In this document: positions 8,542 through 17,433 of the stretch, one piece after another
How positions within the stretch are numbered: the stretch's first letter is position 1
Layout of the letters: the number at the start of each line of letters is the position of its first letter
Origin: Pseudocolwellia sp049933045
GTDB taxonomy: Bacteria; Pseudomonadota; Gammaproteobacteria; Enterobacterales; Alteromonadaceae
Direction of reading: 5' to 3'
Length of the DNA: 64,000 nucleotides
Assembly: GCF_049933045.1 (NCBI RefSeq)
Contig: NZ_CP187926.1
Coordinates: 3,348,001-3,412,000, forward strand
The notes under the pieces: generated by a model
Told to the model about the DNA's origin: nothing
Database searches by the model: none
The model's input: the letters and a program-made list of their open reading frames with translations, nothing else
Made by a program: the position numbers and the translations under genes

Positions 8542-9531
8542 TTAATCGTTATCAGCAATGCTTTCAGGTGGCCAATTTTCTAAGCGCATGCCTAGAGATA
8601 AACCACGAGATGCTAACACGTCTTTAATTTCAGTTAATGACTTCTTACCTAAATTAGGTGTTTTAAGAAGTTCAACTTCAGCTCGTTGTACTAAATCACC
8701 AATGTATTGAATCGCTTCAGCTTTCAAACAATTAGCAGATCGAACAGTTAGTTCTAAGTCATCCACTGGACGAAGTAAGATTGGATCGAAAAGAGGTTTC
8801 TCTTCTTTCTGCTCTACTTCAGTCACATCACGTAATTCTACAAACGCATCTAGCTGTTCAGCTAAAATTGTTGAAGCGCGACGGATAGCTTCTTCTGGAT
8901 CTAATGTACCATTAGTTTCCATATCTAGAACTAGCTTGTCTAAATCTGTGCGTTGTTCAACGCGGGCAGAATCAACATCATAAGCTATTCTTACAACAGG
9001 GCTAAAAGACGCGTCTACTAATAAACGGCCAATTGCACGATCTTCTTCCTCGGCATCACGACGAGTTGACGCAGGTACATAACCTCTACCCATTTCAACT
9101 TTGATTCGCATATTTACTGAACCATCACCTGTAAGATTACAGATTACATGATCTGGATTTGCAATTTCTACATCACCATCATGTTGAATGTCAGCAGCCG
9201 TTACAGGGCCTTCACCGGACTTGGTTAAAGTAAGAACGGCTTCGTTTTTGCCTTCTAAACTTATGGCTAGTCCTTTAAGGTTAAGCAGTATTTCAATGAC
9301 GTCTTCTTGAACACCTTCTTTACTGCTGTACTCATGGAGTACGCCATCAATTTCCACTTCTGTTACGGCACAACCCGGCATAGAAGATAAAAGTATGCGG
9401 CGTAACGCATTACCTAAAGTGTGACCAAAACCACGTTCTAATGGCTCTAAAGTTACCTTAGCCCTTGTTGGGCTAACTGTTTCAATATCAACCAATCGTG
9501 GTCTAAGGAATTCGGTTACAGAACCCTGCAT
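8542..9531 (-). CDS. rpoA: DNA-directed RNA polymerase subunit alpha
   Basis: A 329-residue alpha subunit, the same length as in Escherichia coli. The N-terminal dimerisation domain (FGHTLGNALRRILLSSMPG, about residues 35-53) and the C-terminal DNA- and activator-binding domain (about 250-329; TPNLGKKSLTEIKDVLASRG) are both complete. It assembles with the beta and beta' subunits encoded 22-30 kb away on the same strand. It lies 24 bp after rpsD in the alpha operon and so comes under S4 control of the leader. Confidence 0.98.
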   Translation of the reverse strand: MQGSVTEFLRPRLVDIETVSPTRAKVTLEPLERGFGHTLGNALRRILLSSMPGCAVTEVEIDGVLHEYSSKEGVQEDVIEILLNLKGLAISLEGKNEAVLTLTKSGEGPVTAADIQHDGDVEIANPDHVICNLTGDGSVNMRIKVEMGRGYVPASTRRDAEEEDRAIGRLLVDASFSPVVRIAYDVDSARVEQRTDLDKLVLDMETNGTLDPEEAIRRASTILAEQLDAFVELRDVTEVEQKEEKPLFDPILLRPVDDLELTVRSANCLKAEAIQYIGDLVQRAEVELLKTPNLGKKSLTEIKDVLASRGLSLGMRLENWPPESIADND

Positions 9532-9555
9532 TATGTCCTCTCTTAAAGTGCAACT

Positions 9556-10176
9556 TTACTTAGAGTAAAGTTCAACAATCAACTGTTCATTAATTTCGGC
9601 AGATAAATCTGAGCGATCAGGGATGCGTTTGAAAACACCTTCTAATTTCTTATTATCTACTTCAACCCAAACTGGCTTCTCACGTTGTTCAGCTAATTCT
9701 AAAGCAGCGATAATACGCGCTTGAGTTTTAGATTTCTCACGTACAGAAACTACATCTTCGGCTTTTACAGTGAAAGATGGAATATTAACAACAACGCCGT
9801 TTACTGTAATAGCTTTATGGCTTACAAGTTGACGAGCTTCAGCTCGAGTACTTGCATAACCCATACGGTATACAACATTGTCTAAACGTTTTTCTAAAAG
9901 TTGTAATAAGTTTTCACCAGTATTACCTTTTAGACGAGCCGCTTCTTTATAGTAGTTGCGGAATTGTTTTTCAAGTACACCGTATATACGACGAACTTTT
10001 TGTTTTTCACGAAGCTGAATACCATAATCAGAAAGGCGACCTTTACGTGCGCCATGCTGACCAGGAACCATATCGAATTTACATTTAGTGTCAATTGCTC
10101 TAACACCGCTTTTAAGGAATAAATCTGTTCCTTCGCGACGACTAAGCTTTAACTTAGGACCTAAATATCTAGCCAT
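9556..10176 (-). CDS. rpsD: 30S ribosomal protein S4
   Basis: A 206-residue protein starting MARYLGPKLKLSRREGTDL with the S4 RNA-binding domain at about residues 95-160 (LLQLLEKRLDNVVYRMGYAS). S4 nucleates 16S rRNA assembly. In enterobacteria it also represses its own operon by binding the mRNA leader in front of rpsM, and that leader is recognisable here at about 10967-11036. It is of the type without zinc-finger cysteines. Confidence 0.98.
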   Translation of the reverse strand: MARYLGPKLKLSRREGTDLFLKSGVRAIDTKCKFDMVPGQHGARKGRLSDYGIQLREKQKVRRIYGVLEKQFRNYYKEAARLKGNTGENLLQLLEKRLDNVVYRMGYASTRAEARQLVSHKAITVNGVVVNIPSFTVKAEDVVSVREKSKTQARIIAALELAEQREKPVWVEVDNKKLEGVFKRIPDRSDLSAEINEQLIVELYSK

Positions 10177-10210
10177 TTTCTTTCTCCAACATTCCTAAAA
10201 AAAAGTGCGA

Positions 10211-10600
10211 TTAAACGCGACGTTTCTTAGGAGGACGACAACCATTATGAGGAATAGGTGTAACGTCAGTAATGTTGGTGATTTTAAAACCAGCAGCATT
10301 TAAGGCACGGATAGCAGATTCACGACCTGGACCTGGACCTTTAACGAACACTTCAATATTCTTCAAACCAAACTCTTGTGCTGCTTTACCAGCACGATCT
10401 GCAGCAACTTGTGCAGCAAACGGTGTAGATTTACGTGAACCACGGAAACCTGAGCCACCAGCAGTCGCCCAAGATAAAGCATTACCTTGACGATCTGTAA
10501 GAGTCACGATTGTGTTGTTGAAAGATGCATGGATATGAGCCATGCCATCAGCAACTTGTTTTTTTACGCGCTTACGCGTACGTACAGGTGTTTTAGCCAT
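10211..10600 (-). CDS. rpsK: 30S ribosomal protein S11
   Basis: A 129-residue S11 with the conserved HIHASFNNTIVTLTD and SGFRGSRKSTPFAAQ segments and the C-terminal PHNGCRPPKKRRV. It sits on the 30S platform and contacts mRNA near the E site. It lies 12 bp after rpsM and 34 bp before rpsD in the alpha operon. Confidence 0.98.
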   Translation of the reverse strand: MAKTPVRTRKRVKKQVADGMAHIHASFNNTIVTLTDRQGNALSWATAGGSGFRGSRKSTPFAAQVAADRAGKAAQEFGLKNIEVFVKGPGPGRESAIRALNAAGFKITNITDVTPIPHNGCRPPKKRRV

Positions 10601-10612
10601 TGTTAGTTCCTC

Positions 10613-10969
10613 TTACTTCTTAATTGGCTTACGAGGACCTTTACGTGTGCGCGCATTAGTTTTAGTGCGTTGACCACGTAGAGGAAGACTGCGACGGTGG
10701 CGAATACCACGGTAGCAACCTAAATCCATAAGACGTTTAATATTCATTGAAACTTCACGGCGTAAATCACCTTCAACGGTGAATTTATCCACTTCTGCAC
10801 GAAGCAAATCAATTTGTGCTTCGTCCAATTCACTGATCTTAGTTGTTTCTGCAATACCAGTAGCAGCACAAATTGACTTTGCGCGTGTTGCTCCGATACC
10901 GTAGATCGCAGTAATGGCGATTACTGCATGCTTACGATCAGGGATGTTAATGCCAGCGATACGGGCCAC
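10613..10969 (-). CDS. rpsM: 30S ribosomal protein S13 (GTG start)
   Basis: A 118-residue S13 beginning with the canonical ARIAGINIPDRKHAVIA. The start is GTG at 10967-10969. An ATG three codons upstream (10976-10978) directly abuts the AGGAG sequence and cannot be used well, whereas the GTG is 9 bases from it. A GTG start is also used by Escherichia coli rpsM, where it is part of the S4-repressed leader. S13 forms the A-site finger bridge to the 50S subunit. It is the first gene of the alpha operon. Confidence 0.96.
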   Translation of the reverse strand: MARIAGINIPDRKHAVIAITAIYGIGATRAKSICAATGIAETTKISELDEAQIDLLRAEVDKFTVEGDLRREVSMNIKRLMDLGCYRGIRHRRSLPLRGQRTKTNARTRKGPRKPIKK

Positions 10970-11036
10970 TAAACACATCTCCTATTTAAATTAAAATTAC
11001 ATCAGGTTGAAAAGCCCGTTAGGATACTCAACCTGT
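10967..11036 (-). promoter_or_regulatory. Alpha-operon S4-binding leader (Alpha_RBS type)
   Basis: The minus-strand leader of rpsM contains TTGAGTATCCT, AACGGGCTTTTCA and TTTAAATAGGAG followed by the GTG start, in the same order as the Escherichia coli alpha-operon leader that folds into a pseudoknot and is trapped by S4. The outer helix is CAGGTTGA with TCAACCTG. This points to conserved feedback of S4 on rpsM-rpsK-rpsD-rplQ. A possible promoter (TATAAT with weak -35) lies just upstream in the rpmJ-rpsM gap. Confidence 0.85.
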
Positions 11037-11098
11037 CTCTTTTTTGCAATCGAAGCGGCATTATACAGAGTTATCTGCATAATGCTACTGCTAAAGAT

Positions 11099-11212
11099 TT
11101 AGCCTTGACGTTGCTTATGTTTTGGTTCGCTACAAATTACACGAACAACACCAGCACGCTTAACAACTTTACAGTTACGGCAGATCTTTTTTACGGATGC
11201 ACGAACTTTCAT
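11099..11212 (-). CDS. rpmJ: 50S ribosomal protein L36
   Basis: A 37-residue protein, MKVRASVKKICRNCKVVKRA followed by GVVRVICSEPKHKQRQG. This is the zinc-binding (C+) form of L36 with the metal ligands C11, C14, C27 and H32. It sits in the usual place between secY and rpsM, 33 bp after secY, as the last gene of the spc operon. Confidence 0.97.
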   Translation of the reverse strand: MKVRASVKKICRNCKVVKRAGVVRVICSEPKHKQRQG

Positions 11213-11245
11213 CTTACTACTCCGTTATATAAACGTAAGTTAATC

Positions 11246-12571
11246 TTACTTGCCATAGCCTTTAAGATTAGCTTTCTTAAGTACATTGTCATATTGATGA
11301 GACATCATATGCGTTTGCACTTGGGCCATAAAATCCATAATTACAACTACTACGATTAGTAGTGATGTTCCGCCAAAGTAAAAATTGACGTCCCAAGCTA
11401 TAATTATAAACTGAGGTACTAAACAGATAAATGTGATGTACAACGCGCCCGCTAGGGTTAAACGTGTCATTACTTTATCTATATACTTTGACGTTTGCTC
11501 ACCTGGACGAATCCCTGGAATAAACGCACCTGATTTTTTCAAGTTATCTGCAGTTTCACGCGGATTGAAAACAAGAGCCGTGTAGAAAAAACAAAAGAAA
11601 ATAATCGCTGCTGCTAGTAACATTACATAAAGTGGTTGTCCTGGAGACATCGCGATTGAAACTTCTTGTAAGAAGTCTGCAACCATTCCTTCACCCTGAC
11701 CAAACCAACTTGCAAGTGTTCCTGGGAACAAGATTATACTTGAAGCAAAAATTGGAGGTATAACACCTGCCATATTAACTTTTAACGGTAAATGCGTGCT
11801 TTGAGCAGCGAAAACCTTACGGCCTTGCTGACGTTTAGCATAGTTAACAACAATGCGTCGTTGACCACGTTCCACAAATACTACGAAAAAAGTAGTAGCA
11901 AATACAATAACACCAATAAGCAATAATACTAATAAGTGCAATTCACCTTGACGCGCCATCTCTGCTGTTTGACCAACAGCTGATGGCATACCTGCAACAA
12001 TACCAGCAAATATTAGAACCGAAATACCGTTCCCAATACCGCGCTCTGTAATTTGCTCACCTAACCACATTAAAAACATGGTGCCGGTAACCAAACTAAC
12101 TACAGCAGCGAAATAGAAACCCATTCCTGCATTCATTACTAAACCAGGCATCATACCCGGTAAGCTTTTTGCTATTGCTATAGATTGTACAATTGCAAGT
12201 ACTAAAGTACCGTAGCGAGTATATTGGCTGATCTTACGACGTCCAGCTTCACCTTCTTTCTTTAATTCTGCCATTGCTGGGTGTATTACCGTAAGCAATT
12301 GCATAATAATTGAAGCTGAGATGTACGGCATAATACCTAGAGCCAATACAGAGGCACGCTCCAGAGCACCACCAGAGAACATGTTAAACATCTCTACGAT
12401 AGTACCCTGTTGTTGTTCAAACAACTGAGCTAATACAGCGGCGTCAATACCAGGGATTGGCACAAATGATCCTAGACGAAATACAATAAGTGCTCCGAAT
12501 ACAAACCATAATCTTTGTTTAAGCTCAGACATACCGCCTTGCGCTTTGTTATCCGTACCTGGTGTAGCCAT
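11246..12571 (-). CDS. secY: Protein translocase subunit SecY
   Basis: A 441-residue inner-membrane protein with ten hydrophobic segments, forming the SecYEG protein-conducting channel with SecE (encoded at 43154) and SecG. Family signatures seen include the plug and second-segment region (GSFVPIPGID, MFNMFSGGALERASVLALGIMPYISAS) and the cytosolic loop GFIPGIRPGEQT (present as GAFIPGIRPGEQTSKYID). It follows rplO by 8 bp in the spc operon. Confidence 0.98.
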   Translation of the reverse strand: MATPGTDNKAQGGMSELKQRLWFVFGALIVFRLGSFVPIPGIDAAVLAQLFEQQQGTIVEMFNMFSGGALERASVLALGIMPYISASIIMQLLTVIHPAMAELKKEGEAGRRKISQYTRYGTLVLAIVQSIAIAKSLPGMMPGLVMNAGMGFYFAAVVSLVTGTMFLMWLGEQITERGIGNGISVLIFAGIVAGMPSAVGQTAEMARQGELHLLVLLLIGVIVFATTFFVVFVERGQRRIVVNYAKRQQGRKVFAAQSTHLPLKVNMAGVIPPIFASSIILFPGTLASWFGQGEGMVADFLQEVSIAMSPGQPLYVMLLAAAIIFFCFFYTALVFNPRETADNLKKSGAFIPGIRPGEQTSKYIDKVMTRLTLAGALYITFICLVPQFIIIAWDVNFYFGGTSLLIVVVVIMDFMAQVQTHMMSHQYDNVLKKANLKGYGK

Positions 12572-12579
12572 AGCCTGTA

Positions 12580-13014
12580 CTATTCCTCGATTTTTCCGCC
12601 TGCAGCTTCAATAGCTGCACGTGCGCCTTTAGTAACACTTAAACCACGAACCGTTACAGGTTTAGTGATTTCACCAGACAACATAATTTTTGCTGTTTTG
12701 ATGTTACGTGTAATTAGGTTTGCATCTTTCAAAGTAAAGATATCAACCACGTCACCTGTGATTGTGTTTAGTTCATGTAAACGTACTTCAGCGTGAACTA
12801 AAGATTTACGTGATGTAAAACCAAACTTAGGTAAACGTTGTTTCAATGGCATTTGACCACCTTCGAAACCAGGACGTACACTACCGCCAGAACGAGACTT
12901 CTGACCTTTGTGACCACGACCACCTGTTTTACCGATACCAGAACCTATACCACGACCACAACGCTTTCTAGCTTTCTTAGCGCCTGGTGCAGGAGATAAA
13001 GTATTTAAATGCAT
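12580..13014 (-). CDS. rplO: 50S ribosomal protein L15
   Basis: A 144-residue L15 with the N-terminal MHLNTLSPAPGAKKARKRCG and the glycine- and arginine-rich segment GIGSGIGKTGGRGHKGQKSR. It is a late-assembly 50S protein. It starts 2 bp after rpmD and precedes secY in the spc operon. Confidence 0.98.
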   Translation of the reverse strand: MHLNTLSPAPGAKKARKRCGRGIGSGIGKTGGRGHKGQKSRSGGSVRPGFEGGQMPLKQRLPKFGFTSRKSLVHAEVRLHELNTITGDVVDIFTLKDANLITRNIKTAKIMLSGEITKPVTVRGLSVTKGARAAIEAAGGKIEE

Positions 13015-13016
13015 TA

Positions 13017-13196
13017 TTAATCCTCCACCTTAATCATGTAAGACACTCGGTTAATCATACCACGTACAGATGGAGTATCTTCTAACTCTACTGTATGACG
13101 GATACGACGTAAACCAAGACCTTTTAAAGTAGCTCTATGCTTAGGTAAACGACCTATAGAACTTTTAACTTGAGTTATTTTAACTGTTTTAGCCAT
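13017..13196 (-). CDS. rpmD: 50S ribosomal protein L30
   Basis: A 59-residue L30 starting MAKTVKITQVKSSIGRLPKH. The ATG at 13196 is preferred over an in-frame TTG two codons upstream because the family begins MAKT and the GGGG of the rpsE end serves as Shine-Dalgarno sequence. It lies 6 bp after the rpsE stop. Confidence 0.96.
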   Translation of the reverse strand: MAKTVKITQVKSSIGRLPKHRATLKGLGLRRIRHTVELEDTPSVRGMINRVSYMIKVED

Positions 13197-13202
13197 GCTC
13201 AA

Positions 13203-13706
13203 TTACCCCAAAATGTCTGAAACGCTTTTGCCACGTTTTGCTGCAACAGCTTCTGGCGAATGCATATTCGCTAGAGCAGATACAGTAGCGCGAACTACGT
13301 TAATTGGGTTAGTAGAACCGTATGCTTTTGACAATACGTTCTGTACGCCTGCAACTTCTAGTACTGCACGCATCGCGCCACCGGCGATGATACCTGTACC
13401 TTCAGATGCTGGTTGCATGTAAACTTTAGAACCAGAATGACGACCCTTGATAGGGTGTTGAAGAGTAGTACCCTTCAAATCAACTGTTACTAAGTTACGA
13501 CGAGCCTTTTCCATTGCTTTTTGGATTGCAGCAGGAACTTCACGTGCCTTACCGTAACCAAAACCAACGCGACCGTTGCCATCACCAACTACTGTTAGTG
13601 CAGTGAAACTGAAAATACGACCACCTTTAACCACTTTTGAAACACGGTTAACTGCGATTAACTTTTCAGCCATATCACTTTGTTGTGAGTTTTCTTGATT
13701 AGCCAT
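13203..13706 (-). CDS. rpsE: 30S ribosomal protein S5
   Basis: An S5 of about 167 residues with the segments EKLIAVNRVSKVVKGGRIF and GNGRVGFGYGKAREVP, and the C-terminal AAKRGKSVSDILG. S5 acts in decoding accuracy and in mRNA unwinding. Three candidate start codons lie in tandem (TTG 13712, ATG 13709, ATG 13706). The last gives the family-like MANQEN start and the best spacing from AGGGG. It follows rplR in the spc operon. Confidence 0.95.
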   Translation of the reverse strand: MANQENSQQSDMAEKLIAVNRVSKVVKGGRIFSFTALTVVGDGNGRVGFGYGKAREVPAAIQKAMEKARRNLVTVDLKGTTLQHPIKGRHSGSKVYMQPASEGTGIIAGGAMRAVLEVAGVQNVLSKAYGSTNPINVVRATVSALANMHSPEAVAAKRGKSVSDILG

Positions 13707-13715
13707 CATCAACCC

Positions 13716-14069
13716 CTAGAACTGTAGACCAGCTTCACGAGCTGCATCTGCTAACGCTTTTACGCGACCATGGTAACGGAAACCTGAACGGTCAAAGGCA
13801 ATTTTAGTAATACCTTTAGCTACAGCGCGTTCTGCGATAGCTTTACCTACAGCAGTTGCTGCTTCAACGTTACCTGTTTTTTCTAACTGAGCACTTAATT
13901 CTTTATCTAATGTAGACGCTGCTACAATAACTTCAGAACCAGTTGGTGCAATCAATTGCGCGTAAATGTGGCGAGGAGTACGGAACACTACTAAACGATT
14001 CGCACCCAGCTCGCTAATTTTTGCACGGGCGCGTTTAGCGCGGCGCAAACGAGATGTTTTCTTATCCAT
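13716..14069 (-). CDS. rplR: 50S ribosomal protein L18
   Basis: A 117-residue L18 with the start MDKKTSRLRRAKRARAKISE and the C-terminal block FDRSGFRYHGRVKALADAAR. It binds 5S rRNA together with L5. It follows rplF by 9 bp. Confidence 0.98.
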   Translation of the reverse strand: MDKKTSRLRRAKRARAKISELGANRLVVFRTPRHIYAQLIAPTGSEVIVAASTLDKELSAQLEKTGNVEAATAVGKAIAERAVAKGITKIAFDRSGFRYHGRVKALADAAREAGLQF

Positions 14070-14078
14070 CGTATTACC

Positions 14079-14612
14079 CTACTTCTTCTTAGCTTCTTTA
14101 CGACGAACATTTTCGTCTAAATAACGTATACCTTTACCTTTATAAGGCTCTGGCTTACGGTATTCACGAATGTTCGCTGCAGTTTGACCAACTAAATGCT
14201 TATCAGCACCTTTCAGTGTGATTTCAGTTTGGCTAGGAGTTTCAACAGTTATTCCTTCAGGAATAGCGTGATCTACCGGATGTGAAAAACCAAGAGATAA
14301 GTTTAAGTTCTTACCTGCTGCTTTTGCACGGTAACCAACACCGTTTAAAACTAATTTCTTTTCAAAACCTTTACTAACACCTTCAACCATATTATTGATT
14401 AAAGCGCGTGTAGTACCGGCTTGTGCCCAAGAAGCTTTATCTTCAGTAACTACGCCAGTAGTAATAGTGTTATCTTCATAAGATACCGCTACTAAACTAT
14501 GGATAGTACGTGAAAGTTCACCTACAGGACCTTTTACTTTAATGTCTTGACCAGATAACGTAATAGTAACGCCAGCAGGTACATCGACAGGTGCTTTTGC
14601 AACACGAGACAT
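14079..14612 (-). CDS. rplF: 50S ribosomal protein L6
   Basis: A 177-residue L6 with the duplicated L6 fold and the C-terminal signature PEPYKGKGIRYLDENVRRKE. It binds near the sarcin-ricin loop at the factor-binding site. It follows rpsH by 10 bp. Confidence 0.98.
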   Translation of the reverse strand: MSRVAKAPVDVPAGVTITLSGQDIKVKGPVGELSRTIHSLVAVSYEDNTITTGVVTEDKASWAQAGTTRALINNMVEGVSKGFEKKLVLNGVGYRAKAAGKNLNLSLGFSHPVDHAIPEGITVETPSQTEITLKGADKHLVGQTAANIREYRKPEPYKGKGIRYLDENVRRKEAKKK

Positions 14613-14622
14613 ATTCTACTCC

Positions 14623-15012
14623 TTACTCTACGAAACCGATGATTTCGCCACCAAGACCCGCAGTGCGAGCGGCGCGATCAGACATCATACCTTTTGAAGT
14701 AGAAATAATCGCAATCCCCATTCCCGCTAATACTTTAGGTAAATCATTTGCACCTTTGTATACGCGAAGACCAGGACGTGAAACACGTTTAATTGTTTCG
14801 ATTACTTCTTTACCTTCGAAATATTTCAAAGTAACAGCAAGTTCAGGTTTTGCTTCGCCTGATACTGAATACTCTGAGATGTAACCTTCTTCTTTAAGTA
14901 AGTTAGCAATTGCTACTTTAACCTTCGAAGATGGCATTGTTACTGCAGATTTAGCTGCAGATTGACCGTTGCGGATGCGTGTAAACATGTCCGCGATAGG
15001 ATCAGTCATCAT
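14623..15012 (-). CDS. rpsH: 30S ribosomal protein S8
   Basis: An S8 of 129 residues beginning MMTDPIADMFTRIRNGQ with the C-terminal SKGMMSDRAARTAGLGGEII. S8 binds the central domain of 16S rRNA and in enterobacteria represses the spc operon. An ATG two codons upstream (15018) is only 3 bases from GGGAG, so the ATG at 15012, 9 bases away, is preferred; the choice changes only two residues. Confidence 0.95.
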   Translation of the reverse strand: MMTDPIADMFTRIRNGQSAAKSAVTMPSSKVKVAIANLLKEEGYISEYSVSGEAKPELAVTLKYFEGKEVIETIKRVSRPGLRVYKGANDLPKVLAGMGIAIISTSKGMMSDRAARTAGLGGEIIGFVE

Positions 15013-15031
15013 AACCATTTACTCCCGTGAA

Positions 15032-15337
15032 TTACCAACTAGCTTTCTTAAGACCTGGAACTTCACCACGCATAGTTGCTTCACGCAACTTGATTCGGCT
15101 TAAGCCAAATTTACGTAAGTATCCATGTGGACGACCAGTAATATTACAACGGTTACGTTGACGACTACTGCTTGAATCACGAGGTAAACTTTGAAGTTTC
15201 AATACCGCATCCCAACGTTCTTCTTCAGAAGAATCTACGCCAGAGATGATTTTTTTCAACGCAGCTCGCTTTTCAGCATGCTGTGCTACTAGTTTAGTTC
15301 TTTTGTCTTCACGAGCTTTCATTGACGTTTTAGCCAT
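15032..15337 (-). CDS. rpsN: 30S ribosomal protein S14 (long, zinc-free type)
   Basis: A 101-residue S14 starting MAKTSMKAREDKRTKLVAQ with the C-terminal block RCNITGRPHGYLRKFGLSRI. The length and the absence of the CxxC pairs mark the zinc-independent form typical of proteobacteria. It lies 4 bp after rplE. Confidence 0.98.
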   Translation of the reverse strand: MAKTSMKAREDKRTKLVAQHAEKRAALKKIISGVDSSEEERWDAVLKLQSLPRDSSSSRQRNRCNITGRPHGYLRKFGLSRIKLREATMRGEVPGLKKASW

Positions 15338-15341
15338 AACT

Positions 15342-15887
15342 CTACACCTTCTTCTTAAATGGGAAGTTGAATGCAGTCAATAAAGCGTGACCTTCTTCAT
15401 TATTCTTCGCACTTGTAGTGATAGTGATATCCATTCCACGAATCTTATCGATTTTATCGTATTCGATTTCAGGGAAAATGATTTGCTCACGAACGCCCAT
15501 GCTGTAGTTACCACGACCGTCGAATGACTTAGGATTTAAGCCACGAAAATCACGAATACGAGGAATAGAAATAGAGATTAAACGCTCTAAAAATTCCCAC
15601 ATACGATCACCACGAAGAGTTACTTTCGTACCTATCGGGTAGCCTTCACGAATCTTGAAGCCCGCAACTGATTTGCGTGCTACTGTCGTTACCGGCTTTT
15701 GCCCAGAGATTGCAGTAAGATCATTTGTGGCGTGTTCTAATACCTTTTTATCAGATATAGCTTCACCAACACCCATATTAAGGGTGATCTTTTCAATCCG
15801 AGGGACTTGCATGATACTTTTATAGGCAAATTGCTTTTGCAATTCAGCTACAACTGTATCTTTGTAAAACTCATGCAGTTTCGCCAT
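15342..15887 (-). CDS. rplE: 50S ribosomal protein L5
   Basis: A 181-residue L5 with the segments MQVPRIEKITLNMGVGEA and GRGNYSMGVREQIIFPEI. It links 5S rRNA and the P-site tRNA. It follows rplX by 12 bp. Confidence 0.98.
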   Translation of the reverse strand: MAKLHEFYKDTVVAELQKQFAYKSIMQVPRIEKITLNMGVGEAISDKKVLEHATNDLTAISGQKPVTTVARKSVAGFKIREGYPIGTKVTLRGDRMWEFLERLISISIPRIRDFRGLNPKSFDGRGNYSMGVREQIIFPEIEYDKIDKIRGMDITITTSAKNNEEGHALLTAFNFPFKKKV

Positions 15888-15899
15888 CGTTTACTCCAA

Positions 15900-16214
15900 T
15901 TATATTAATTCGTTATTAGATTTGAAAAAACGTACTTTCTTTCCGTTTTCATCTCTAAAGCCAACACGATCTGCTTTCCCAGTAGCTGGGTTAACAATCG
16001 CAACGTTGGATACATTTAAAGGTGCTTCTTTTTCAACAATCCCACCAGGCTGCTGTAACTGAGGTACAGGCTTAGTGTGCTTTTTGATTAAGTTAATACC
16101 TTCAACAAATACTTTGCTGTCTTCAACAAGAACTTTAGTAACTTTACCAGTTTTGCCCTTGTCTTTGCCTGCAAGTACGATTACTTCATCATCACGACGA
16201 ATTTTAGATGCCAT
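15900..16214 (-). CDS. rplX: 50S ribosomal protein L24
   Basis: A 104-residue L24 with an N-terminal KOW motif (DDEVIVLAGKDKGKTGKV, about residues 7-24) and the VEGINLIKKHTKP block. It starts 50S assembly and lies at the exit tunnel. It follows rplN by 12 bp. Confidence 0.98.
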   Translation of the reverse strand: MASKIRRDDEVIVLAGKDKGKTGKVTKVLVEDSKVFVEGINLIKKHTKPVPQLQQPGGIVEKEAPLNVSNVAIVNPATGKADRVGFRDENGKKVRFFKSNNELI

Positions 16215-16226
16215 TATCAGGACTCC

Positions 16227-16595
16227 TTAAAGTACTTCTGGTGCAAGTGAAACGATTTTCATGAACTTTTCATTACGAAGTTCACGTGTCACAGGACCGA
16301 AAATACGAGTACCAATTGGTTGTAAGTTAGCATTTAACATTACAGCCGCGTTTTCATCGAAACGGATAGTAGAACCATCTGAACGACGAACACCCTTCTT
16401 AGTGCGCACCACTACTGCAGTAAGAACATCACCTTTCTTAACCTTGCCGCGAGGATTTGATTCCTTCACTGCAATTTTAATGATGTCACCAATGCGTGCG
16501 TAGCGACGGTGCGAACCACCAAGAACCTTTATACATTGTACACGTCGAGCGCCGCTGTTATCAGCTACGTTCAATTGTGATTGCATTTGGATCAT
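16227..16595 (-). CDS. rplN: 50S ribosomal protein L14
   Basis: A 122-residue L14 with MIQMQSQLNVADNSGARRV at the start and the signature segment VVRTKKGVRRSDGSTIRFDE. It forms an intersubunit bridge with 16S rRNA. It is the first gene of the spc operon; a promoter with TATAAT and a hairpin leader lie just upstream. Confidence 0.98.
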   Translation of the reverse strand: MIQMQSQLNVADNSGARRVQCIKVLGGSHRRYARIGDIIKIAVKESNPRGKVKKGDVLTAVVVRTKKGVRRSDGSTIRFDENAAVMLNANLQPIGTRIFGPVTRELRNEKFMKIVSLAPEVL

Positions 16596-16673
16596 TTAAT
16601 ATGTCTCCGCTAAATTATCTTATAAAAGATTAAATTCAAGGCCAGAAATTTGACCCGTCACTGCCTTCTAAAT

Positions 16674-16704
16674 CCCACTCACAACGAGTGGGCGCGAGAT
16701 TATA
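16674..16704 (-). promoter_or_regulatory. spc operon promoter with 5'-terminal hairpin
   Basis: On the minus strand TGTTATAAT (extended -10; TATAAT at 16699-16704) is followed by a GC-rich discriminator (CTCGCGC). The predicted start, near 16692, is the first base of a 7-bp stem, CCCACTC GTTGT GAGTGGG (16674-16692). No good -35 is visible, consistent with an extended -10 promoter. The leader to rplN is about 95 bases. Confidence 0.7.
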
Positions 16705-17397
16705 ACATCAACCCCATAAAAGTGATACTTTAAATTACTAAAAAACATACAGTTCATAAAATCTACACCATTACTATTACAGCCACTATTATTGTTGACT
16801 TAGATGGTATTACACTTGTTAGATTTAACTGGTTTGAGAAATGTTTTTTACTATCTTCTATTCAGTTACTGTTTATATAGAAGATAAAATCACTTGTAAG
16901 ACCTTATTAATTTTATGCTTCAAGGCTATGTACATGTCTTGTTTTCGAGTTAAAAATAAGAAGTATTATATTGAAGAGCTGAACGAGTATTGATTTATCT
17001 TTAAGAAGACGTATTGAAACTTAATTCGGGATAATAGGTTTTGTGCAAAAAATTATTTATATGGCCTCACCTATCAAGTAATTGTCATTAACTCATCTAA
17101 ATGATTTTTTATACCCTTAATCTTGGTATTGAGTCTGTATACAAAGGCGTTTTATGTACTAATAGCTAGTAATTAGCAATAAAAAAACAGTTTTTATTCC
17201 TGGTAAAAACAAAGTACCTGCACGTAAGAAACGACGCCAGGCGGTTAAATAACAATGTTTGGCATAATCGATTATCTCGAGTTCAGGTTATTTAATTACG
17301 ATATTACAAATTAGTGAGAAATGCTTGAACACAATATTGAGGTTAGATATTTCTTTTATTAATAAGAGGATTCACTAATACATATATTAATAGGCAT

Positions 17398-17433
17398 AAA
17401 AAAACCCTACCAAATAAATGATAGGGTTTTTAG
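17398..17433 (-). terminator. Terminator of the S10 operon (after rpsQ)
   Basis: AAAACCCTA (17401-17409) and TAGGGTTTT (17422-17430) form a stem with a 12-base loop; on the minus strand a T-run follows. It lies about 35 bp beyond the rpsQ stop and separates the S10 and spc units. Confidence 0.85.

Noticed and set aside
10976..10978. ATG as start of rpsM
   Set aside because: It abuts the AGGAG sequence and adds MCLV in front of the conserved ARIAGINIP; the GTG at 10969 fits the spacing and the family.
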